Source of the DNA: Pseudoalteromonas byunsanensis
Lineage (GTDB): Bacteria; Pseudomonadota; Gammaproteobacteria; Enterobacterales; Alteromonadaceae
Assembly: GCF_001854475.1 (NCBI RefSeq)
Contig: NZ_MNAN01000034.1
Span: 367,771 to 431,770, forward strand
DNA length: 64,000 bases
Reading direction: 5' to 3'
In this document: positions 35,888 through 45,900 of the stretch, in pieces
Layout of the letters: every line of letters begins with the position of its first letter
How positions within the stretch are numbered: the first letter of the stretch is position 1
The notes under the pieces: generated by a model
Seen by the model: only the letters and a program-made list of their open reading frames with translations
What the model was told of the DNA's origin: nothing
Databases searched by the model: none
Translations under genes and position numbers: made by a program

Positions 35888-36103
35888 ATGGGATATCAGG
35901 CGCTTATCATTTCCAGCCTCCTATTTGGCTTGGCGCATTTTTCAAGCTCAGTGGAGTATATGTTGGTTGCAAGTATTGCCGGTTTTTTATACGGCGCGGT
36001 GTATGCGTTTACTGGGAAATTATACTGGGCAGTTATTACGCACTTTTTAATTAATTTTGTGCATTTGGCGCTGTTTACTTACCCAATAGTGAACCATAGC
36101 TAA
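35888..36103 (+). pseudogene. remnant of a CPBP-type intramembrane protease
   Basis: 71 residues matching only the second half of the CPBP (Abi) family: ISSLLFGLAHFSS, IAGFLYGAVYAFTGKLYWAVITHFLINF. The two His motifs are present, but the upstream EExxxR motif and half of the membrane helices are missing. The preceding 230 bp encode a short hydrophobic stretch in another frame with stops (about 35672-35800). This looks like a decayed gene. A small functional protein cannot be excluded. Confidence 0.6.
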
Positions 36104-36290
36104 CACTGCTAAGAACAAGTTTAAAAAACGTTCAAAGCTCCACAAGCCAAAATTTTATGCTTAACTTACCCGCTACAATAAAATTGTGCAGTGCAGGCTT
36201 AATGGTCAGCATTTCACACTACTGACATTCCCTGACACCCATTCATGATTTACTACTTAACGACTCAAACAACCCTGTAAGGAAATCATA

Positions 36291-36608
36291 ATGTCACAAA
36301 ATGTCGTTGAAATTGTTAAATTTAAATTGGCTCCTGGTGTAAGTGAGCAGGACTTTCTCCCACTAAACGAAGCATTTCAGGCGTTTATCGCTGAGCAGCC
36401 AGGACTACTGTATCGCTCACTTGCTAAGCAGCCTGACAATCATGGTTATATTGATGTGATCTACTGGCAATCTATGGAAGACTCAAAACGAACCGCTGAG
36501 GCATTTAACAACTCTGCCGCGTGTATGGACTTTTTGGCTCTTATCGACAAAGATTCAGTGGTTATGACGCACAATATGATCATTGCACAAAGTGCCTGTA
36601 CTGGTTAA
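36291..36608 (+). CDS. dimeric alpha-beta barrel (ABM-like) protein
   Basis: A 105-residue protein with the ferredoxin-like alternation of antibiotic-biosynthesis-monooxygenase/stress-responsive barrel proteins: VVEIVKFKLAPGVSEQDF, GLLYRSLAKQPDNHGYIDVIYW, SMEDSKRTAEAF. Probably a dimer with a small hydrophobic pocket; the reaction is unknown. AAGGAAAT upstream. The WYL regulator follows after 38 bp on the same strand, likely an operon or a regulator-target pair. Confidence 0.75.
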   Translation: MSQNVVEIVKFKLAPGVSEQDFLPLNEAFQAFIAEQPGLLYRSLAKQPDNHGYIDVIYWQSMEDSKRTAEAFNNSAACMDFLALIDKDSVVMTHNMIIAQSACTG

Positions 36609-36633
36609 GCTGCCTAGTTTAGCGGTTTCAAAT

Positions 36634-36643
36634 AACGTACGTT
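36634..36643. promoter_or_regulatory. palindrome before the WYL regulator
   Basis: AACGTACGTT, a perfect 10-bp palindrome 3 bp before the ATG of the WYL regulator and downstream of the ABM-like gene. It may be an autoregulatory operator. Confidence 0.35.
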
Positions 36644-36646
36644 CGC

Positions 36647-37342
36647 ATGCATAAATCAGATCGACTTTTTCAGTTAGTGAACCTTCTTAAAGGGAGGCGA
36701 CTGGCTATCACAGCTAAGCAGCTAGCTGAGCGTTTTGAGGTATCTGAACGTACTATTTACCGAGACATAGAAAGCCTGCAAAGCTCGGGGCTTCCTATTT
36801 TTGGTGAGGCGGGAATTGGCTATATCATACACGACCACCCTCTTCCCCCTATGATGTTTAGCCTTGATGAACTCACCGCTTTGTTACTTGGCAGTAAAAT
36901 GGTCAGTGCATGGACCGACCCAACACTAAGCGGCCACGCAAAAGCCGCAATGGAAAAAATCGAAGCAGTTTTACCTAGCCAGCTAAAACAGCAAAGCGAA
37001 TACTCCCCCTACCTTGTCGCCAGTTTTAACCATGGTGCGAAACAGCAAGCTTTCAGTGCGTTGTTACGTGACGCCATCAACGCCAATTACTGTGTAAAAT
37101 TACAATATCAAGATGCCAATAATGCACAAAGCCTGCGTACCATCGAACCTTTAGGAATGGTTTATTGGGGGGGAAAGTGGACGTTAGTGGCATATTGCCA
37201 ACTACGAAACGATTATAGAGAATTTCGACTAGATCGAATGTTAGACCTCACCGCAACAACCATCCCATTTGCCACCAACACAAACAAAAACCTCGAGCAC
37301 TATGTTGCCTTAGTAAGAGCCAAATACGCTGACCAAAGCTAA
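36647..37342 (+). CDS. YafY-type WYL-domain transcriptional regulator
   Basis: A 231-residue protein. N-terminal DeoR-type winged helix (RRLAITAKQLAERFEVSERTIYRDIESLQ), then a WYL domain (about 135-215) with RTIEPLGMVYWGGKWTLVAYCQLRNDYREFRLDRM, which carries the YW.GKW and RxFRLDR hallmarks. WYL domains sense small ligands or nucleic acid. Regulated target probably the adjacent ABM-like gene. Confidence 0.88.
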   Translation: MHKSDRLFQLVNLLKGRRLAITAKQLAERFEVSERTIYRDIESLQSSGLPIFGEAGIGYIIHDHPLPPMMFSLDELTALLLGSKMVSAWTDPTLSGHAKAAMEKIEAVLPSQLKQQSEYSPYLVASFNHGAKQQAFSALLRDAINANYCVKLQYQDANNAQSLRTIEPLGMVYWGGKWTLVAYCQLRNDYREFRLDRMLDLTATTIPFATNTNKNLEHYVALVRAKYADQS

Positions 37343-37454
37343 TCGTGGTATTTTCTATCAAATTTAAATACACGGCAGACTCGCATTGTATACATCATTC
37401 TTTAATCTTGGCCTGCAACGCAGCTTTGCTTTTACTAACTAAGGAAACATATTC

Positions 37455-37736
37455 ATGAAGCACGTGTTATTCACTATCAGTATGTGGAGCAGCTGAAAAA
37501 CCACAGCAGCAATGACCAGCCCTGCTATCGGATTGTCACTGTTTGATGCCTTTAGAGAGCCAATAGAACACAGCCAAATACTTACCTCGCTAAGTACGCA
37601 ATGGGAAAATGTGTCAACACGAATCACCGCCAATAATACCGATTTTGTGGACTTTGTTATGATGGCAACACGCAATCACGGCCATGATAACGACCGTTAT
37701 TTTGATGCGCTATTTTTGCTATTAAACGCGCAGTAA
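37455..37736 (+). pseudogene. small gene interrupted by an in-frame TGA
   Basis: From an ATG at 37455 with AAGGAAA upstream, a frame of 94 codons runs to TAA at 37736 but has a TGA at 37494-37496 (codon 14, MKHVLFTISMWSS then stop). The remainder restarts at an ATG at 37512 and encodes 74 residues (FDAFREPIEHSQIL, HGHDNDRYFDALFLLL) with a soluble helical look. Either a recent nonsense mutation, or the downstream ATG is the true start. No family recognised. The rest of 37343-37872 shows nothing. Confidence 0.45.
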
Positions 37737-37872
37737 TAAAGCATAGGCGACTGAAAATACCTATCTACTCTCACTAAACACCCCAAAATTAGCAACGCAA
37801 TGTTGCTGTTTTTATTGCGTGATATACAATAATAAAGGGTGAGGTTTTTGTAGTAGTACTCTGAGGAGTGAA

Positions 37873-38793
37873 ATGTTAGACGCTGAGATGATGACCGCAG
37901 TACTTGCGGCATTGCCCGATCCAGCCTTTTTAATTTCTCGCAGTGGCAAATATGTGGCTATCTATGGCGGTCAAGATGTGCGCTATTACCATGATGGCAC
38001 TAGTTTAATCGGTCAGTACATCAGTGACCTAGTTAAACCAGAAAAAGCAAACTGGTTTATTGCCACCATTGAACGCGCATTAGATTCGAAAGAGCTGCTC
38101 ATCGAAGAATATGAACTGAGCAATAAAGATGTTAAAGGCCTCTCTGATGAAGGTCCTGTGGAGCCAATTTGGTTTGAAGGGCGTATCAAAGCGCTTGATT
38201 TCAAAATAGATGAGGAAGGTGTTGTACTTTGGGTAGCTAGCAACATCTCACAACGACATGAACTTGAAACGAGGCTGCGACAACAAAGCGATACCGACCA
38301 ACTCACCGGACTGTTCAACCGCCGTCGACTAGAGCGAGAGCTGAGCTATCACTTCAACGCGTTCAAAAGGCATGGCTACGCCGTGTCTATTTTAATGTTC
38401 GACTTAGATCACCTCAAATTACTCAATGACTCCTGTGGACACCATGCAGGAGATCAAGCGATCTGCAAAATCGCACAAATTTGTCAGGAATCTTTGCGCC
38501 AAACTGACATCACCTGTCGCTTTGGTGGTGATGAATTTGTTATTGTTCTACCACACCTTAACTTGGACCAAGCCAACACGACCGCTGAACGATTAAGAGT
38601 TGCTGTTGAACAAGCATTTTTGCACAACCACCAGTTACATACTCAAGAAAACATTCCCGTAAACATATCTATTAGCATTGGCGTTACCGAAGTTTCGAAC
38701 CAAGATGACTCCTACGAGCAGGCGCTAAAGAGGGCCGATAAAGCACTGTATCAGGCAAAAAGAGGTGGCCGAAATAGGGTCGTCAGTGCCTAA
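37873..38793 (+). CDS. PAS-GGDEF diguanylate cyclase
   Basis: A 306-residue protein. N-terminal PAS domain (about 5-135: DPAFLISRSGKYVAIYGGQ, VLWVASNISQRHELE), then a GGDEF domain with intact active site CRFGGDEFVIVL and the inhibitory I-site RQTD five residues upstream. It makes cyclic di-GMP from two GTP in the cytoplasm, with product feedback through the I-site. The signal sensed by the PAS domain is unknown. GAGGAG upstream of the ATG. Confidence 0.92.
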   Translation: MLDAEMMTAVLAALPDPAFLISRSGKYVAIYGGQDVRYYHDGTSLIGQYISDLVKPEKANWFIATIERALDSKELLIEEYELSNKDVKGLSDEGPVEPIWFEGRIKALDFKIDEEGVVLWVASNISQRHELETRLRQQSDTDQLTGLFNRRRLERELSYHFNAFKRHGYAVSILMFDLDHLKLLNDSCGHHAGDQAICKIAQICQESLRQTDITCRFGGDEFVIVLPHLNLDQANTTAERLRVAVEQAFLHNHQLHTQENIPVNISISIGVTEVSNQDDSYEQALKRADKALYQAKRGGRNRVVSA

Positions 38794-38986
38794 CAGTGCT
38801 TTGCGTTAGCTCAAGACTAATACAAAAGGTTTAGCCCCCTCACTGCGATTGTCTTAACAAGGCTGAGCATAAAAAATAAATCTTGCCATGCTTCATTAGC
38901 TTATCAGCTTTTCACAAAGTGATAACAACGCCATGAATGTTGCTGCCCTAAACTTAAAGTAATAGGTAATAAGTTATAGGTGATTT

Positions 38987-41134
38987 ATGAGAAAATACTT
39001 CAAGTGGATAGCTGCATGCTTGACGTTACTTGTAGGCGTCGTAGCCTTACTCATAACATGGCCGATGATCACACAAGACGAGTATACACATCGACAGGTA
39101 AAAGCGACCTCTCCAGCTGCTAGCAACCAACTGCTAGATTTTCACCCTCATATATCAGCCGTTGCCCGTCCTACTGAAACATATAATTTCCCCATTTTAC
39201 TTGGTGAAGTTGGACCAAGCCAAAACCTCTACTCAGGCCCCAATCAATACCCCTTTTTTTGCATGACCTTAGACTCAGGGCTTGGCCAACCAGAAATCGA
39301 CAATCAACAAGGCTATGGTGTGCCCGTTTATAATAAACAAAATAAGGTGATCGGATATAGTAAAGACTGTGGTGTACAATCTCGTCTGTCTTACTTTGCC
39401 ATTGATGAAAACTTACAGCCTTACCCAATTTCAAATGAAAAACTAGCAACCAGCACGGATAAACTATTTAGAGTTGAACAAGGCACCATCAATCGCTTTA
39501 TCTATACGTTAATCATGCCCATTTCACCTCAAGAGATCGGTGATAGATTAGCTAAGTCACAATGGAATCAGCGCCTTATTTATCAGTTTAACGGTGGTTC
39601 AGGTATCGGCTATCGTCAAGGCAGGCAAAGCGCTTGGAAAGTAATGAAGCGCCAAGCGCAGCAATTATTGGACGGCTATGCCGTAGTCAGCTCAAGTGGC
39701 AATAAAACCAGCTACACATACAACATGTTACTCGCCGAAGACACAGCCAGACGGGTAAAAAAACAATTTACTAGCCTATACGGAGAACCCATTTATACCG
39801 TGGGTATTGGTGGTTCTGGCGGAGGCTTGGCTCAGTACCTGATAGGCCAAAACAGTACGGGTATTTTAGATGGGTTAATTCCCCTGTACAGCTACCCTGA
39901 TATGATCACCCAAACCACCTACGCGTTGGATTGTGACCTGCTGAACAACTACTTTACCTTTAGAGCAAAAAATCGAAAATCATGGCGCGATTGGGAACGT
40001 AGACGCCTGATTGAAGGCATGAATGCCATCAACGACTTTCCGCAGCGTGCCGGTTTTTTACAACCGCTCAACCAATTGATGGCGGGCTTCGTGCCTTCAT
40101 TTCCAGAGGGTAACAGCGAATGTATCAACGGCTACTTCGGCCTCTCTGCCTTTATTAACAATCCCAAACAGGGCTTTTTACGCCAGTTCTTCGCAAAACC
40201 CGTTGTCGAGCAAACAAACTGGAGCTATTGGCAAGACATGCAACATGTGTTTGGCACAGATGCTCATGGATTCGGCCAGAGCACTTGGGACAATGTTGGG
40301 GTTCAGTATGGCTTAAAAGCGCTGCTGGACAAGAAAATTACCATGGCAGAGTTTTTGGATATCAATAAAAACATCGGCGCTTGGAAATATCAAAACGAAA
40401 TGCATCGCGAGCATATTGTTACGCCTTTGGGCACCCAAATCCCCCTATGGTTATCACTATGGGGAAGCGATAACATTACAGAATCAGGTACCTATTCGGC
40501 GAGTCGCCATCACGGTTCTTTGCAAGCCATGGAAGCGGCATACCGCTCGGGTCAAGTATTCATCGGTCAGGTTCACCTACCCATAATAGATGCCCGCCAC
40601 TATTTAGAAAATGACTTGGATATGCATCATATGTCTGCGTCTTTTTACAGCCGACTACGGATTGAAAAATCTCAGGGACATCATCAAAATCACGTGATCT
40701 GGGTAGCACACAAAGACCATGATCCAACCACACAGGCGTTTGCCATGATGGATAAGTGGCTGCTCAATATCAAGCAATCTACCTCCGAGGGCATTATCGC
40801 CGCCAAACCCGATGAGTTACAGGACACCTGCTTTAACGCCGATGGCAGTGTTTTTGCCAAAGGGGCTGAGGTATTTAATGGTCAGTGGAACCAACAAGCC
40901 GATGGGGCCTGTCAGTCTCGCTTTCCGATGTATAGCACCAGCCGTATCGAAGCCGGTGCGCCTTGGGCCGGAGACATATTTAAATGTGCCCTCATGGATG
41001 TCGATAGCGCTGTTAGCAAGGGGATGTACGGCACAGACATCACCGAAAGAGAGATTATTGCTCTTAAAACAATTTTTGTTGATGGTGTCTGTGACTACAG
41101 TCAAGGTGATGTTGGCAGACCAAAGGACATCTAA
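38987..41134 (+). CDS. DUF6351-like exported hydrolase-fold protein
   Basis: A 715-residue protein with an N-terminal hydrophobic helix (about 7-27) serving as signal or anchor. The central GIGGSGGGLAQYLIGQN resembles the nucleophile elbow of large alpha/beta hydrolases, and RLIYQFNGGSGIGYRQG the oxyanion region, as in DUF6351 proteins distantly related to tannase/feruloyl esterases. Several Cys suggest disulfides. Probably periplasmic or secreted, acting on an ester or polyhydroxyalkanoate-like substrate; this is inference. Single gene. Confidence 0.65.
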   Translation: MRKYFKWIAACLTLLVGVVALLITWPMITQDEYTHRQVKATSPAASNQLLDFHPHISAVARPTETYNFPILLGEVGPSQNLYSGPNQYPFFCMTLDSGLGQPEIDNQQGYGVPVYNKQNKVIGYSKDCGVQSRLSYFAIDENLQPYPISNEKLATSTDKLFRVEQGTINRFIYTLIMPISPQEIGDRLAKSQWNQRLIYQFNGGSGIGYRQGRQSAWKVMKRQAQQLLDGYAVVSSSGNKTSYTYNMLLAEDTARRVKKQFTSLYGEPIYTVGIGGSGGGLAQYLIGQNSTGILDGLIPLYSYPDMITQTTYALDCDLLNNYFTFRAKNRKSWRDWERRRLIEGMNAINDFPQRAGFLQPLNQLMAGFVPSFPEGNSECINGYFGLSAFINNPKQGFLRQFFAKPVVEQTNWSYWQDMQHVFGTDAHGFGQSTWDNVGVQYGLKALLDKKITMAEFLDINKNIGAWKYQNEMHREHIVTPLGTQIPLWLSLWGSDNITESGTYSASRHHGSLQAMEAAYRSGQVFIGQVHLPIIDARHYLENDLDMHHMSASFYSRLRIEKSQGHHQNHVIWVAHKDHDPTTQAFAMMDKWLLNIKQSTSEGIIAAKPDELQDTCFNADGSVFAKGAEVFNGQWNQQADGACQSRFPMYSTSRIEAGAPWAGDIFKCALMDVDSAVSKGMYGTDITEREIIALKTIFVDGVCDYSQGDVGRPKDI

Positions 41135-41196
41135 CCTATTTTAATACCGATATTTTTGTTATAGTTTTGGTCCAATTTAGGCGACAAGAAACAAAC

Positions 41197-41532
41197 ATGG
41201 AAGCATTATTTTCATACGGCACATTACAGCAATCACAAGTGCAACTAGACACCTTTGGTCGCCTATTAGAAGGCGAAAGTGACACTTTGCTTGGCTACCG
41301 TATTGCAGAAGTAAAAATCACCGACGCAGCAGTGATTGCCAGCAGTGGTAAAGATATACACCCCATTTTAATTCGTACAGGCAGCGCAAATGATAAAGTC
41401 GAAGGCACGGTGTTTCTGATCACCGATGATGAACTAGCACACGCTGACAATTATGAAGTAGATGAATATCTTCGTGTGTCGGCCAGGCTTGCCTCTGGCA
41501 AACAATGTTGGATTTACGCTGCAGCTGAGTAA
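41197..41532 (+). CDS. gamma-glutamylcyclotransferase-like (AIG2) protein
   Basis: 111 residues from the ATG at 41197 (MEALFSYGTLQQSQVQ); the frame begins earlier but the upstream part is not protein-like. The FSYGTLQ motif binds the gamma-glutamyl substrate in the GGCT fold, and the acidic residue in EGTVFLITDDELAHADNYEV matches the catalytic Glu region and the Y..YxR end. Likely cytosolic cyclisation of gamma-glutamyl compounds. The next gene begins 6 bp later. Confidence 0.82.
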   Translation: MEALFSYGTLQQSQVQLDTFGRLLEGESDTLLGYRIAEVKITDAAVIASSGKDIHPILIRTGSANDKVEGTVFLITDDELAHADNYEVDEYLRVSARLASGKQCWIYAAAE

Positions 41533-41538
41533 AAAGCG

Positions 41539-41817
41539 ATGACCAAAACTGAGAAGCGCCTAGAAAAAGAGCTAATCAAACTGCTCACACTCGCGTGTGA
41601 AAACTTAAAGGCATTGAGTCCACATTTTTGTTACTTAAGTCACACAGGCTCCATGAAAAAGCTCAGTACCACGCTAAATGTGCAACTCTATTGCTCTGAG
41701 CCACTTACAAAAAGCGAACTTAATCAAGCACTAGAATTGCTAAACAATCACCTTAAAGCACTTTCATGCTCACTTAAAGCCAGTCAAATTAACGTTAAAA
41801 TCGACTCAACAAACTGA
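41539..41817 (+). CDS. hypothetical 92-residue protein
   Basis: Encoded 6 bp after the cyclotransferase gene, so probably in one operon. Helical N-terminus (KRLEKELIKLLTLACENLKAL), then a short beta segment and a second helix (KSELNQALELLNNHLKAL). No signal peptide or motif that I recognise. The ATG lacks a strong Shine-Dalgarno, consistent with coupling. Confidence 0.55.
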   Translation: MTKTEKRLEKELIKLLTLACENLKALSPHFCYLSHTGSMKKLSTTLNVQLYCSEPLTKSELNQALELLNNHLKALSCSLKASQINVKIDSTN

Positions 41818-41921
41818 CTTGTATTAATTTGTTAATAAATGTTAGTTGCTATTTTATATACATAAAAGCTTAGCTAATATTAGCAATCATTTCTTGTGTA
41901 CATTCTTATTAAGGATATTCG

Positions 41922-42683
41922 ATGCGCCACTTTAAGCTTACTGGTATTGCTTTATGCTGTCTGATCGCAACAGCTTGTTCGACAGAAACAACCGATTCAA
42001 ACGATGTAAAAACAGAAGCCATTTGGTCAGATATTTACGTTACAACTAATGGCAATGACAGTCGTGTGATTGCAGAGCTCAATGTAAGTAGCCGCAATGG
42101 TAACAATCTCAATCTGGTTCAAGGCGACAAGTTGTTTGTCACCGTTAATAACACCAGCAAAGATATGGAAAAAGACGCTGATTTTTTTGACATAGACTAT
42201 CGTGCAACATTGCCAACCTATGCAGAAGATACACTGTACGAAGTAAAGCTATATCGCTCTGAAGACAAAGTTACGCTAAAAAGTTCTGTAACCTTGCCAC
42301 AAGCAATCGATATCCTAGCCCCTCAAGCTGAGCAGACCTTTCCAGTAGATGAAATATTGGATCTACGCTGGATAAAGGCAGGCTCTCCAGCAGACGATGA
42401 AACATTAAAAATCACCATTTCCAGCGAGTGTAAAAACGGCGACGAAGAGATTAGCAGCTCTCATATTCTTAGTGATGTTGAGGATGATGGTAAAAAATCG
42501 ATTGATTTTGAGGCCCTTGAGCTGTTCAAAAATGAAAAGTTAAACAGTAACTATGATTGTACCGTCAACTTTGAGTTTGAACGTCGCCGCTACGGCAGCA
42601 CTGACAGCCGCTATGCAGCGGGTAGCCGTACCTATGCCATCTCACATACCACTTTAGACAACATAAATATCACCTTAAAGTAG
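41922..42683 (+). CDS. lipoprotein of unknown function
   Basis: A 253-residue protein. The signal peptide ends in LIATACST (lipobox Cys19). The mature part is acidic and beta-rich, with two similar beta stretches and paired Cys (SSECKNGDEE; NSNYDCTVNF) that could form a disulfide. It resembles Ig-like surface lipoproteins in composition, but no family is assigned. It precedes the TOMM locus by 232 bp, which holds no clear terminator or gene. Confidence 0.65.
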   Translation: MRHFKLTGIALCCLIATACSTETTDSNDVKTEAIWSDIYVTTNGNDSRVIAELNVSSRNGNNLNLVQGDKLFVTVNNTSKDMEKDADFFDIDYRATLPTYAEDTLYEVKLYRSEDKVTLKSSVTLPQAIDILAPQAEQTFPVDEILDLRWIKAGSPADDETLKITISSECKNGDEEISSSHILSDVEDDGKKSIDFEALELFKNEKLNSNYDCTVNFEFERRRYGSTDSRYAAGSRTYAISHTTLDNINITLK

Positions 42684-42915
42684 CAATGTAGATTACGGTA
42701 AGTAGACATTCTCACTACTTGCCGTTCCCAAATTTAATAAAAATATAATTTTAGTTCCCTAAAAACAAACCAATAAGGTAGGCTATACTGACAGGCTTAA
42801 GACAAGTGCACGGAAGAGCGAAGATTTCTTGTCTAGAAGAAAAAAAATCGAACTGTAACTAGGAAGTTATTCAAAGGATCTGGTTACAAATAAAATTTAT
42901 TGGAACAATTAGGCT

Positions 42916-45900
42916 ATGTCGCTCACTCAGTTTTCAGATGAATTTATCACCTCAAGCTTTAATTCTGAACACTATGAACTCATTCACAAAATTGGTGAAG
43001 GTGGTTTCGGTAAGGTCTTTAAAGCTAAACATAGAAACACCAATCAACTCGTTGCTATTAAGTTTCTCGCTCTTGAACCCCACTGTGAAGAACAAAAAAA
43101 ACAACGTTACATAGAGCGCTTCAAACGCGAAACAGAACTTAGTAGCCAGCTACAACACCCACACATAGTGCGCTTGCTCGATAGAGGTCAGGTAAACGAA
43201 GGTATTCTATTTGGCGTGTTTGAATATGTAGAAGGTGTATCGCTTAGAGAGTACCTAACCACAGAACATGCGCTTGACTCAGTCGTTGCCACCGATGTCA
43301 TGTTACAAGTGCTAGATGCGCTGATCCACGCGCATAGTAAGGGCATTATTCACCGCGATATTAAGCCTGCAAACATCATGTTGACCAAATCAGGTGCCAA
43401 AACCTACGCCAAGATCCTTGATTTTGGTATCGGTACTTTGGTAACTGAGAATCGCCAGCCAGATTTTAATACCTTAACACTCACACAAGAAACGCTCGGC
43501 ACCCCCTCGTATAGCGCGCCAGAACAACTGCGTGGTGAGCCTGCTTCTGCCAAGTCTGATTTATATGTATGGGGCTTGGTATTTTTGGAGTGCTTAACTG
43601 GTCTACCCGCCGTAACCGGTAACAGTATTGCGTCGATTTACCACAAACAATTAAGTGATGTACATATTCCGATCCCCAGTGCATTGCTAGGCCACCCGCT
43701 GTCTGAGTTATTACGTAGGGTACTTCATAAAAACGCCACTGAGCGAGTGATCACAGGCGCTGAGATCTATTCAGAGCTGTCGAAAATGAATGTCTCAAAT
43801 CTTGTTGGGGTGCTGGCGGACGTACAGGCACAACACGGTTTTGATGACACGACGATACTTATTCGTGACGACGACCCTAACCATAGAGCGGTGCAAGAAT
43901 ACACGGCGCTGACCGAGCGCAAACAACTGACCGTACTCGCTGTAAGACTCAGCGTTAAAGCACTGAACAACAGTGAAAAAGACTATGACGTTATCGACAC
44001 CGTTTACAAGTCACAACGTAATAACCTAATTGATATCGCCACCCGTTATGGGGCCTATCACGTTGGTAATTTGGCTGATACTTGCTTGTTTTACTACGGC
44101 TACCCAGTTGCCAGCGATAACGACACCCGCTTGTGTGCGCGTACCGCCCTTGAAATGGTCAGTGAGCTAAGCAAACGTAACGCCCTAATGCATGAAGCAC
44201 ATAATGTGGCTATCAATGTCCACTTGGGTATGCACACAGGGGTATTTGTTACCTATGCCAATGCGATTCCCGAAGGCCACAACGCCAATATCGCCGTAGC
44301 CCTTGCTCGTGAAGCGGGTGAGAAACAAATTTTGTGTACCGCTGAATCACGCGCTATTTTGGACTCTTACTCAGAGTTTACCTCATACGGACAAAGCCAA
44401 TTTGGACCCATATTTGAACCTATCAGCGTCTATAATTTAGTAGGTGAGCGACGTGTAGAAGCCTTTGGTTTTATGCGTGGCACGAGAAGTAGCCATGAAT
44501 TGATTGGTCGTCATCATGAGCTTGAACAAACCCTGTCGATGATTAAAACGCAGGCTGATAATACTCGTATTGCGCACATTCATGGTGAAGCCGGAATTGG
44601 TAAATCGCGGTTACTGCAAGAAATTCGCGCTAATTCACCACAGTTCCAGCATTTGGTTGCGCAGTGTTTACCTGAACATCAAAACAACGCGCTTTACCCT
44701 ATTTTGACGTTAGTGCGCTACCTATTTAACACCTCAAACCTCGATGCTAAAGCGGCTACTTCACTGTTTACTAAGCATTTAAGTGAACAAGATAGCACAT
44801 TAAATATTGAACAAGCTTTGCCTATCTTATTAGTGTGGCTCAACATCGACTTAGCAGAAGAACTGCAACCATCGGCATTAGCACCCGATGCGCAAAAAGA
44901 GCTACTGTACAACGGCTTAAGCGCCCTACTTTTAGCCAATCAACATAGTTTGAATGAATTCAAACTATACATAGTTGAAGATATTCACTGGGCTGACAGC
45001 TCAACCCTTGAGTTTATTCACCACTTTGCGCAAAAGCTCACTGGCGGACACGTACTGCTGAGTACTTCAAGACAGAAAGTTCCTAGTCAGTTACATGATT
45101 TAACGCTGATGGAAGTGAACCTACAAAAGCTGACTGAGCAAGCCACCGAAGACTTTATTGTTAAACTGTTCGATGGCCGCAACGTGGCGCGTAACGTATT
45201 AGATGTATTAGTGAGCCGCACCGACGGTATCCCACTGTTTATCGAAGAATTAGTGGGGATGCTAAAACAAAAAGGTTTGGTTGCTGACAATGACGGACAG
45301 ATTGACTTTGTAAACCCTGACAAACTCGATCAAGTACCCACCAGCTTACGCGAGTCGCTACAACAAAAGCTAGATGGCCTACAGTACGCCAAAGAAACCG
45401 CACAACTGGCCGCCACCATCGGCCGTGAATTTGAATACGATCTACTGGTAGCCGCCTCACCGCTGAGCGAAAACCAAGTACAAAACGACTTAAACGAGCT
45501 AGTTGCCAATGATTTAATCATCCACCAGCGCAGAGTCGAAAACGACAGCTATATCTTTAAACACGCCTTGGTGAGGGATGCGGCGTATGAGAGCCAAAGC
45601 CCAGAGAGTGAGCTGAAAAATCATTATAGTATAGCCACTTGCTTGGTCGAACAAAAAACAAACTTAGGGCTTACAATTGCAGGTCTAATAGCTAAACACT
45701 ATGAAAAGGCTCAACATTATAGCGAAGCTGTAAAATATGGTCTGAGATATTTCAAAAATGTAGTTAAGTTTGATCTCTCACATGATGTAGAGAACTACTT
45801 AAAAAATTTGCTAGCTCTCAATGAAAAAATAGACGATAAGACTCAAAAAAACGAGAATGAATACAACATTCTAAGCCTTTCAAGGCCTCTATTAATGGCC

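Noticed and set aside
37494..37496. TGA read as selenocysteine.
   Set aside because: No SECIS-like hairpin directly after it, no selenoprotein family match and no support for Sec machinery in the window.
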